The notes under the pieces are model-generated. The model was given only the letters and a program-made list of their open reading frames with translations. It was not told where the DNA came from and ran no database searches. Position numbers and translations under genes: made by a program. Of a stretch of DNA of 64,000 nucleotides, positions 56,350-64,000 are shown one piece after another. The stretch comes from Prostheceraeus crozeri (lineage: Eukaryota > Platyhelminthes > Polycladida > Euryleptidae): assembly GCA_907163375.1 (NCBI GenBank), contig CAJQUW010015600.1, forward strand, positions 124,001 to 188,000, read 5' to 3'. Position 1 is the stretch's first letter; the number at the start of each line of letters is the position of its first letter.

Positions 56350-56830
56350 CTATCTAGATTCACATCGTTGCAAGACAGAATCAACTTCATGGTAAGCATC
56401 TTTGTCTGATACCTTATTCCTCAAATCATCTATGAAATTGCGAACTTCATCACTAATCCTTTCAAATTTGGCTTTGATCTGCTCAACATTGTTGTTTGAG
56501 TCAAGATCAACAGAATTATTATTCGCCATCTGTGATTTCTGCAAATTTTCTATCAGTGAGTTACGCTCTTTTTCATGATCTGTGGTCTGTCTATTAATGA
56601 TGCTCATGAGATTAGCTTGTGACTCTTCTGAAGAGCGCTTCATTTCTAGGAGTAAATCAAAACGCTTTTGATCATCTTGACGTTGCATTTCAAATCTTTT
56701 TTGGTCCTCTAGACGCTGTTGTGTCAGTAGACAATCAGACGATTCGCATCTATTGGATTTGCTACTGTACTGGAGTCATCTTTCCTTACAGTTGACCTGC
56801 TCTGTGTACTTTGTTCAGATTCATCATCGG
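56350..56830 (-). pseudogene. BEL/Pao N-terminal coiled-coil region
   Basis: The frame is the same as the 966-aa ORF but separated by a TAG at 56350-56352. It reads RQDDQKRFDLLLEMKRSSEE and further Glu/Lys/Asn-rich coiled coil, as found at the start of many BEL/Pao Gag proteins. No ATG upstream that I would favour; the 5' end is lost in the minisatellite. Confidence 0.6.
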
Positions 56831-56864
56831 TCTCAGTAGTGAAAACTGTGCCCTACTTGCGAGG

Positions 56865-57000
56865 GATAGGTACATGGATGGGTACATGTAAAATTTAGTG
56901 TTATCAATAGGAACATGGATAGGTACATGTATAATTCAGTGTTATGAATAGGAACATGTATGACTTCTGTTTTACTGGATAGGTACATGTGTTTGGTACA
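56865..57000. repeat. Imperfect minisatellite of GGTACATG units
   Basis: GGATAGGTACATGTATAATT-like units about 50 bp long recur at 56867, 56920 and 56980 with substitutions. Lies between the BEL/Pao element and the next gene cluster. Confidence 0.6.
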
Positions 57001-57271
57001 CTCGGTTGAGTACACTGTGTTTCGGAACGTCTATGATCGAACTTGTGTGACTTGGTTCTGAGTACTTGGGTACGTACCGATAGACGTCCGTTGTTTGATT
57101 TTGAATGGGTTTGCTCAATTGCGACTATTGTGACAATTATTTTAAATGTAGCACTATTTAGATGTGAAACTTTAATGTGCAGTTATGATTTAGTTGCTCC
57201 CTAATAAGAAAACCAATTCCAGAACTATGTTTAAAGTGAAAAAGACAAGAGATTTACCATGTAAGTTTAAT

Positions 57272-57514
57272 TTAAGCATGAAAAATAAATGATGGGCACA
57301 GATCACGTCCCTCAGGCGACTCCATGATCTTAAGGAAGTCATCACACCATTGATGAAATGTCTGATTGTTGGTGAAGTCATGCTCACACTCGTGTACCGG
57401 ACACTTCACTGGTAGTCTACTCCGCCTTTGAAGTGCTGTCACAGTTAAAGTTTTCCATAAGGCCACTTTGCAGCCGCAACAGAGATGCACGGTCATATCC
57501 AACTGACCTCCCAT
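57272..57514 (-). CDS. Small Cys/His-rich protein, 80 aa, probable zinc binder
   Basis: The ATG at 57512-57514 lies about 100 bp downstream of a minus-strand TATATAAA. The product has LCCGCKVAL and VKCPVHECEHDFTNN, with FHQWCDDF further on, so five or six Cys/His in pairs, which suggests a compact zinc fold. No exact family recognised. It is divergent to the 57785 gene and shares a 270-bp intergenic region with it. Nested ORFs in other frames are shadows. Confidence 0.5.
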   Translation of the reverse strand: MGGQLDMTVHLCCGCKVALWKTLTVTALQRRSRLPVKCPVHECEHDFTNNQTFHQWCDDFLKIMESPEGRDLCPSFIFHA

Positions 57515-57619
57515 AATGACTTGGCTGTCATTTTGAGAATAGAATTAAGGTTTTGAGGACATGCTTCTTGTTATGGAACGTTGAGGATAAGTACTTGACA
57601 GTTTGGAACAATGACATCC

Positions 57620-57703
57620 TTTATATAGTTACATAGTCTTTAGGGAAGTTCGGTACCTCTCTGATTGGCTGTTAGGATTTCCTTTGTTTAAAAAGTATAT
57701 AAG
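57620..57703. promoter_or_regulatory. Divergent promoter with two TATA boxes
   Basis: TATATAAA on the minus strand (57620-57627) and TATATAAG on the plus strand (57696-57703) point away from each other and lie 68 bp apart. An inverted CCAAT box (ATTGG, 57663-57667) sits between them. Both downstream ORFs begin 80-110 bp past their TATA box. Confidence 0.65.
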
Positions 57704-57784
57704 TCCGAGGTTTGGACCAATTCTTATCAAAGGTTCTAATCCTCACGTTTACAAGTTACAATTATTTTAAATCTAGAAGTCATT

Positions 57785-58132
57785 ATGGATCGCAAACAGG
57801 AAGCTGCAGTTGAGAACGGTTCTGCTGATCGTACCACTTCACCTCAATCGTCATTGGAACGTACCAATACACCTCCCCAATCTCCGATGGAGCGATCTAC
57901 AACACCAAACGAGCCGGTGGTGTTCACCCAAGTCCCTGCATCGCCCGACTACTCAAGTGATGATAGTGACGTATCAATCGAGACGATGCGGCACATGAAT
58001 AAAAAGTCCATGCGAACACCACTATATGGAAGGGTCACTGTCAAAGTAAAGAACGCGCCGAAGAAGTACCACACCAAACGGGTCTTCATGCGAATGGAGC
58101 CGAACGAGCGGAACCTCACAACCGCTCTATAA
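57785..58132 (+). CDS. Ser/Pro-rich hypothetical protein, 115 aa, with in-frame extension
   Basis: The ATG at 57785 follows the TATATAAG by about 80 bp. Residues 10-50 are rich in Ser/Thr-Pro (SPQSSLERTNTPPQSP), then DYSSDDSDVS, a likely casein-kinase acidic patch, then a basic region GRVTVKVKNAPKKYHTKRVF. The TAA at 58130-58132 is followed in the same frame by 39 further codons (FSIIDLDTPRRCPFAP onward) to a TAG at 58250, and the extension keeps protein-like composition. So either the stop is read through or it is a recent nonsense change. Family not recognised. Confidence 0.5.
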   Translation: MDRKQEAAVENGSADRTTSPQSSLERTNTPPQSPMERSTTPNEPVVFTQVPASPDYSSDDSDVSIETMRHMNKKSMRTPLYGRVTVKVKNAPKKYHTKRVFMRMEPNERNLTTAL

Positions 58133-58252
58133 TTTTCCATCATCGACCTTGACACACCACGTCGCTGTCCCTTTGCGCCCGAAAAGACCAGGATCCATGT
58201 GCAAGTGGACTTGAAAAAACTTGTACCATTTCCTTACCTTGATGACATTTAG

Positions 58253-59425
58253 TGTGTTTTTTTAATCTCTTCATTTAATATTCATTTGTATATATGAACA
58301 GACTTATTTTATCATTTCACAAATCGGTCTCCAATTAAGGTCTGAATGGGAAAGGGGAATAACTATCTACAATTAATGATGTCCAATAACTGAATTGAAA
58401 CAAAAAAATCAAATATGAAGACTTCAACTTGAAATAAATAGGAACATATAACTTTTAAAGAAACAATTATGTTGTTAATTTTAAAATGCTTGTAGCAGGC
58501 CAGGATGATATCATACATGTGTCATACACGACACCATAAGAATGACAATGAAAAGACCATTCGAATGATATTAGCTATGTACCTATTCGATGGGAAAATC
58601 CTAGTTGTATGCAACTGTATGCAAGCAGACAAATGTTAGATTTTTAAATTCACGACGTTTTTAGCCCATTCTTTAAAGGTATCTCTCTAGTTATATGTCA
58701 TATATGTGTCATACAATACACCATTGGAATCAGAATGAAAAGAGCATTCGAATGATATATTGTATGTACCCATTTGATGAAAAAGTCCTAGTTGTATGCA
58801 TCTGTATGCAACTTGAAAAATTCCAAGTTTTTTTACAAAAATGACTAAGTTTACAAATTTTCAAAGTTAAAGTTTTACAACTAAAAGTGACCATAATATA
58901 CAAACCTCTACACTTGACCTTAGACCTGACCTTGCCCTTTGACCTTCATACACTTCATACACGGAGGGGGGGCCTCAAAATTTCTCGGGCGCTTCGCGCA
59001 CTCGAAAATTTATTTACCCATGGGTTCCGGTTGCCATAGATACTCTTCTTGCTTCCCTAATCCTAACCCTAACCCTAACCCTAAACCTAACCCTAACCCT
59101 CATCATTAAATTTGATTATTTAAATTTTGGCGCGAAATTTGAATTTTCGAAATTTAGCGCTTAATTCAAATTTTAATGTTCTATTCAAATCACACGTTTT
59201 ATATCTTCAAATATGAATCATTATATGACTAATGATAGTAACATGAGTATCAAAATAATATATCAGTCCATCAGTTCATATTACTTTGAATTCACTCTAC
59301 TGTTTATATGTAGAAATCTTTCAACACATGTGATGACACTTCCATTTCTAAGGTTAAAAATGAACCAGCTGTTCCAATTCTTGTTTGAGTTATCAATTTT
59401 GTTTAACTGTACTAATGCGATGATG
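58253..59425. other. Non-coding region with direct repeats and telomere-like tract
   Basis: Two copies of a roughly 120-bp sequence (58506-58625 and 58692-58812) share ATTCGAATGATAT and AATCCTAGTTGTATGCA-type phrases at about 80% identity. A (CCCTAA)n tract is at 59055-59100. No gene seen. Confidence 0.6.
59055..59100 (+). repeat. Interstitial telomere-type repeat (CCCTAA)n
   Basis: About seven and a half copies of CCCTAA with two variant units (TCCTAA, ACCTAA). This is the metazoan telomere repeat. It is short and degenerate, so it is not a chromosome end here. Confidence 0.9.
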
Positions 59426-59476
59426 TGATGTCATAAAGTCTTTGTTCATAGTTGCTTTGTCAATTTCATATATAAA
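59426..59476 (+). promoter_or_regulatory. CRE-like site and TATA box of the spliced gene
   Basis: TGATGTCA (59426-59433), one base from the CRE palindrome, and TATATAAA (59469-59476). A donor ATGTAAGT begins about 110 bp downstream (GT at 59581), giving a non-coding first exon of about 80 nt. Confidence 0.55.
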
Positions 59477-59876
59477 GAACTTGCACACATCAGATCGTAA
59501 CTCATTTTTGAATTATTCTGTGTCCATAGCAGACGTCGTTCTTCGTTACTCCGTTCTCCGATTCATACCACAATTCTGATGTAAGTTTCATTGCCATGTT
59601 GTGCTACTTTATAGGATATTCGGGAGTAGGAACATTATTAAGTTCTTATAACCAAATAGCTTTAAATATAGAAGCCTGGGTTTTAGGAAAGGAACACTTT
59701 ATGTTACATTATTAACCATGTTTTTTTCATTTTCTTCCTATATTAAATCATCCAGAAGATGCATGACTGTATAAATCTGAGTAAAAGTGCAATTCACATC
59801 CGTATTTTCACACAGTGTTTCCAAATAAAAAGATGCTTAAATAAAAATTCAATGTTATCTGATAGCAGATGTATGA

Positions 59877-60102
59877 GATTCAAATTTGTTTAATTAAACG
59901 AATTGAGTAACGGTTGAAATTTCCGAAATCTCACTTTCATTATATTTATTTCAAATTAAATAAATATAAATCAGCTGCTTCCATAAAATTCAAACTTGTT
60001 TAATTAAACCAATTGAGAGGTGGTTCAAATTTTCGAAATCTCATTTTCATTCTATTAATATTTCGAAATTAAATAATGATTAATCAGCTGCTTCCAAATT
60101 TC
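59877..60102. repeat. Tandem duplication of about 113 bp in the leader intron
   Basis: Two diverged copies (59877-59988 and 59989-60102) share CAAA(T/C)TTGTTTAATTAAAC, CGAAATCTCA and AATCAGCTGCTTCC. They lie within the intron upstream of the ATG at 60302. Confidence 0.7.
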
Positions 60103-60301
60103 ATGTCTTTTTATGAACAAACCCTTTCAAATGAAATTAAGCTTTCGAATCTCAGTTTCTATTTCATCCATGAATTTATTTCTTCTCAAGATTTGTCAAA
60201 TTTTAATCTAGTACTTAATAAAGCTTTGAAGATGGTACATAAATGATTTCTCATTTAATAAGAGATTAAATTATAATAAAAGTTTTTTATCCTCTACAGA
60301 A

Positions 60302-62224
60302 ATGGTTCGACATGAAAGCATCGCACGGCAACGTCTCATCTTCCATTTCTGTGAGACTTGTCAACTGCCCGTTCGACATGCGAACAAAAGCGGGCATAAG
60401 GAATGCTCCTTCAGAGAGGACTGCACCTACCTCTACTGTCTCACTTGCAAGAGGTACGAAAAGAGCGATGCAAAGGCAAATAGTGACTCCCCGAAAGCCT
60501 TAATTGCCAAGAGCACCCCTTGTGCTCAACTAAATGGAAGAAAGGGGATTAACTTAACCTCCAAAGTTGAGAAGAGGAAGTTGGAGCGTCTTTTCGGAAA
60601 AGAGCGACCGACTGAAGGCGTGCTTTCCCAGTTGGATGAACCTGCTCCAAAGGATAAGCCTCAAAAGTCTCGAGTTCCTAAGTCTCGGAAGTTCATCGAT
60701 GAGACTTTTAGTGATTGTGAGGTGAGTGCCATCAATTCTACATGCTAGCTTCAACGGATAATTGGCTCACAGCAGAAAATAAAAATACTACTTCTTTATG
60801 TATGAAATGATTATATGTCGTTAAACATTTCAGGATGTGCTGATGCCCCCACCGAAGAGAGCCAAGGTGTTGGTTCAGAAAAAACTGTTCGCTTAAGATG
60901 TAAGTATTTATTGACTAATTTAATTATTTCTGTACATAAAGTAAATCACCATTGCTTAAACATTTCAGAGTGAGCTACCTCACCCGACAAAGGCTAACGA
61001 GGATATAGTGGCTGAAAAATTGCGAAATGTAAGCATTTCAGTTATTTATTAGTTCTCAATGTGAAATTAAACATGAATTTTTCTACTTTCAGCTGTTTCC
61101 TAGTGTTCAAAGCTGCCCAAAAATTCCGCGCTTACCTTCACCGAGGAGCAGACTACCTTCGAGTCCCGTAAGTGTCATTACATAGGTCTCAGTCAACAAT
61201 AACTGAAAATGCATCAAGTATTTTTAAGAACATGCATACTTCGTCAATGAGTTGCAGACGTGTCATCATATTTTTTGTTGCAGTCTATGCGATCTCTGTC
61301 GCTGAAGAAGCATCAGAGAAGCTTCTTGTCTACGCCGGCGACAACAACGTCGGTAGAGGACAATGAGGAGAAACCGTACTCAATTCGCGAGTCATCGGAT
61401 GACTCCTCAACATCCGAGGATTCGGACTCCTCATCCGAGGATGAAGCCACTACTTCAGCGGCTTCATCTCCGACGTCCTCTTCCGACGAAGATGATGATT
61501 CTGCTGTACATGTGAGTATATGATTGGTTAACTGCATGTGTACAGAATTGTTTTCATTAAAATTTATTTTGAAACTCACTTGATTATCAATATATTCGTC
61601 TACAATTGATCAATTCATCTTTCAGAATTATTCGGTGACTCTTAACAAGGAGAGTGGATCCGATCAAAAAACCGCAATCCAGCAGGAGGTAAGAGGAATT
61701 CATATTTGTATCTCATTAATGCCAAAAATGGTAAATAGATGATAAACAATTGTTCCTTTCAATTACAGGACTCCGTGATGTTTGCATCTCAAGAGGAGAT
61801 CTCATTCTCCAACATCCGGGCGTCACCTAGCTGGAATGTCCGCCTACCACTGTCGCCGATGATGACATTGGCCCCATCGTCAGCGGCTCATATCCCAGTC
61901 GCAGCTCCTTCTCCTCCAACACCTCCTATCCCAGCCGCAGTTCCTAAAGCTCCTCTCCCAGTGCACGAGTACAATTTGGACCTCGACGCAACGACGGACG
62001 AGGAGGACATCGAGAGCAAGCTACGGCGTTGCCAAGAGCGACTGAAACAGTCCGGGGCTCGTGAGGCTCAAATAATGGAGGAGAACAGAGGTTTGGTTGA
62101 GTCCTTACAAAACATAGCTCAATCAAACCTCCTGTTGGCCTCACAAGTGACTAATAGCCAACGTCAGGATAAAGAGACCTTAGTCCACGTCGAGTGCAGC
62201 GATAACACCATCCGTAGACTATGA
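60302..62224 (+). CDS. Spliced gene of unknown function, all introns phase 0
   Basis: Exons by GT-AG sites: 60300-60721 (ATG 60302), 60834-60899, 60969-61028, 61093-61167, 61284-61511, 61626-61688, 61769-62224. Each coding exon is a whole number of codons. The second coding exon contains an in-frame TAA (60894), so including it gives 160 aa and skipping it gives 433 aa. The N-terminus is Cys/His-rich (FCETCQLPVRHANKSGHKEC ... CLTCKRY), a likely zinc finger. The stop-containing exon encodes PPPKRAKVL, a nuclear-localisation-type sequence. The 61284 exon is Ser/Asp/Glu-rich, and the last exon has a Pro-rich stretch and a C-terminal coiled coil (KLRRCQERLKQSG). It looks like a nuclear regulator; no family recognised. 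Confidence 0.65.
60834..60899 (+). other. Symmetric 66-nt exon carrying an in-frame stop
   Basis: Flanked by TTTCAG and GTAAGT. Its length is divisible by three and the reading is GAT...GCT TAA GAT. Because both neighbours are also phase 0, retention or skipping switches between a short and a long product. A weak internal donor (AAG/GTGTTG at 60867) would also keep the frame and avoid the stop. Confidence 0.55.
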
Positions 62225-62412
62225 CTGACGCGGATGGACGATTTGGGTGGCTGCAGTGAAAGCTGCAGCCACTGGAAACTATATCACAGTGGCATCGTGA
62301 AATGCGTCAAGCTATAACTTCTTTTTACTTTTGGAAAAAAATAGATTACTTTAAATTTTATGTTTTCTCTTTACAACAGATCGGAACATATGGTATTGGC
62401 TGGTGACGACGC

Positions 62413-62442
62413 TGACGTCATTAGATGATAGATGTATATAAG
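62413..62442 (+). promoter_or_regulatory. Consensus CRE plus TATA box
   Basis: TGACGTCA (62413-62420) and TATATAAG (62435-62442). The ATG at 62474 lies only 32 bp past the TATA box, so the leader must be very short. Confidence 0.6.
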
Positions 62443-62473
62443 GTCTTGCTAATTTCAATCCTCATCAATAATT

Positions 62474-63694
62474 ATGGTTGTCTGTACCAAGTGTGGAAAA
62501 GTGTTCACTCTCATAGGCAATTTGCAACGTCATGAAAAATTTTGTAAGTTAGGAAAAACTTATCAATGTAGCAAGTGTCCATATAAGACGAATAGGATAG
62601 ATAATCTCAAGAGGCATAAGCTTTTATGCAATAATAAACCAAATGATAGCATAACGGAGTCAAATTCAAATAATCAAAATAGATCTACTTCTAAGCCAAC
62701 AACCAGCGCTTCAACTAACACACAAAACTTCATGCAATACTGCTCTCGGTGTGGCAAAACGTATAACTCTATAAGTAGATTTCGACAGCATATGAATGTA
62801 CATAATACAAATAGTGAGATGAATATGCATAATAACTATGGAACTGTTAGTCTCAGCGAAAGCGCACTCAATGGTCATGCACGTGTGTATGATATCACGC
62901 CAACAACACCTACTTTGGACATAACATCATTCTTAGAAAGCATGCGTTCCATGTTACGGAATTTAGTGTCTGACTTACTAAGGAGCTATCAATTGCGCGG
63001 TCGTCTGATTGCACAAATTCGTCATGTCCGTTCTAATCCTCAAGAAGAAGAAACTTTTCTCGCACACTTTACCTCATCATCCTCAAACTATATTTATGAC
63101 TATGATGCTCGGTTTCAGGATCATCTAAATAGTCTGATAAATCATATTGAAGCCTTCACAAAAAAGGGTAGCAATTGGATTATAGATGATGTACAAAATA
63201 TAGAGTTCAATGTAATAACAAGTCCAATACTGTCAGGTGGACAATCATTTCCTCTAGCAAAGAAGTTAAAAAACTCTAGAGCTGTCATTAATGTTAATTC
63301 AAATGCAAATGATTGCTTCCTATATACAGTTTTATCAATATTGCATTATAATGAAGTACCTTATTCAAGGAATGAAGTAAAATCATATAGTAGGTGGACA
63401 TCTGAGCTAAATGTGGAAGGTATTTCCACTACAGTATCAATCAAAGATATTCCAAAATTTGAGAAAAATAATGATATTAAAATTAACATTCACTTTTATG
63501 AAAATGGACTCAAGGTGTTCGATATAATAGTAATTTTACTGGTAGGCAAAAGTAATGGGCAAAAGACTGTTCCAGGACACCATAAAATTCAAAAAATAGT
63601 ATCTTTAAAAACGACTAAATTTATCAATTTATGTCATTATTTCAAGTTTTTAAGACCTAAATGCATGAATTTAGACCGTTCCAGGACACCATAA
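62474..63694 (+). pseudogene. Zinc-finger protein resembling the N-terminus of Polinton-type DNA polymerase
   Basis: Three C2H2-like fingers (CTKCGKVF...HEKFC, CSKCPYKT...HKLLC, CSRCGKTY...HMNVH) lie in the first 115 residues. From about 265 comes SRAVINVNSNANDCFLYTVLS, then VKSYSRWTSELNVEGI and SIKDIPKFEKNNDIKINIH. That series, AVINVxNxxxxCFxxxVLxxLH followed by KFExxNxIxINV, is what I know from large invertebrate proteins that continue into an endonuclease and a family B DNA polymerase in Polinton-like elements. Here the coding stops making sense at about residue 350, where a tandem repeat begins, so the polymerase part is missing or beyond the window. Confidence 0.55.
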
Positions 63695-64000
63695 AATTCA
63701 AAAAAATAGTATCTTTAAAAACGACATAAATTCATGAATTTGAACCCTTTTTCAGGTTTTTAAGACCTAAATACATGAATTTAGACCGTTCCAGGACACC
63801 ATAAAATTCAAAAAATAGTATCTTTAAAAACGACATAAATTCATGAATTTAGACCCTTTTTCAGGTTTTTAAGACCTAAATTCATGAATTTAGTCCATTC
63901 AAAAAGTACCATTTTTTCAAAAAATGGTATTTTTAAAAACGACATAAATTCATGAATTTGAACCCTTTTTCAGGTTATGAAGACCTAAATTCATAAATTT
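63566..64000 (+). repeat. Tandem repeat of about 110 bp, at least four copies
   Basis: Units start GTTCCAGGACACCATAAAAT at about 63569, 63679 and 63789, and a diverged unit at about 63891. Each contains TTTTTAAGACCTAAAT and CATGAATTTAGACC. The array runs past the window end and overlaps the 3' end of the zinc-finger ORF. Confidence 0.85.

Larger units (their letters stand above)
51065..56830 (-). mobile_element. BEL/Pao LTR retrotransposon, degenerate
   Basis: The minus-strand gene order gag-like, zinc knuckles, aspartic protease, RT, RNase H, integrase and DUF5641-type C-terminus is that of BEL/Pao elements. In-frame TAGs at 56350, 53410 and 51320 and one frameshift near 52445 interrupt what would be a single polyprotein of about 1,900 codons. 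No LTR pair could be seen, so the LTRs may have been lost or have diverged. Confidence 0.85.

Noticed and set aside
50791..57190. LTR pair for the BEL/Pao element
   Set aside because: I compared both flanks by eye and found no shared long direct repeat or clear TG...CA ends.
61313..61579. Acidic 88-aa minus-strand ORF
   Set aside because: It is the complement of the Ser/Asp/Glu-rich exon of the spliced plus-strand gene; the repeats of TCC/GAG codons keep both strands open.

Overview
The window is animal (metazoan) nuclear DNA, most likely from a marine or other invertebrate. The evidence is an unusual density of eukaryotic transposons (Penelope-like, BEL/Pao, non-LTR, hAT, Polinton/Maverick), GT-AG introns with good splice sites, TATA-box promoters and a short (CCCTAA)n telomere-type tract. 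I cannot name the species. Almost all of the sequence is mobile DNA, and most coding regions are broken by stops or frameshifts.

Layout. 1-4695: a decayed hAT element on the minus strand, split by a Penelope-like retroelement (137-3273, 14-bp target duplication). 4696-7706: sparse DNA with one small candidate gene (TATA promoter, non-coding first exon, 80-aa ORF). 7707-25565: a complete Polinton/Maverick (adintovirus-like) element of 17.86 kb with 806-bp terminal inverted repeats and the 6-bp target duplication CAAGCC. It encodes an adenain-type protease, a parvovirus-type phospholipase A2 domain in frame with a retroviral-type integrase, major capsid and penton-like proteins, a pVI-like membrane-active protein, a fibre-like protein, a packaging ATPase and a protein-primed family B DNA polymerase. 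25572 to about 38855: remains of a second, unrelated Polinton (RING protein, membrane glycoprotein, pVI-like protein, packaging ATPase, integrase). Its integrase is split by a 9.43-kb nested and tandemly repeated hAT array (29318-38747, 8-bp target duplication AAAACAGA). 38856-48580: mostly featureless, with a 5'-truncated non-LTR retrotransposon. 48590-50790: a second, degenerate Penelope-like element. 51065-56800: a degenerate BEL/Pao element. 57272-63690: a compact cluster of four TATA-driven genes of unknown type, one of them built of phase-0 exons, ending in a zinc-finger protein that looks like the N-terminal module of invertebrate Polinton-type DNA polymerases. 63566-64000: tandem repeats running off the window.

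How it works together. The Polinton genes form a virion-morphogenesis and replication set: polymerase; integrase; protease with its capsid substrates; packaging ATPase; PLA2 and pVI-like proteins for membrane passage. Their present frame breaks mean this copy is probably inactive unless some breaks are assembly errors, since several lie at short homopolymers.

The least expected structures are: (i) a family of short GC-rich hairpins with mostly 3-nt loops scattered through the AT-rich Polinton, both between and inside genes; (ii) the in-frame PLA2-integrase arrangement, with two of those hairpins in the linker; (iii) the hAT-in-hAT tandem array; and (iv) the 57-63 kb gene cluster with its divergent promoter, stop-containing symmetric exon and DNA-polymerase-like N-terminus.
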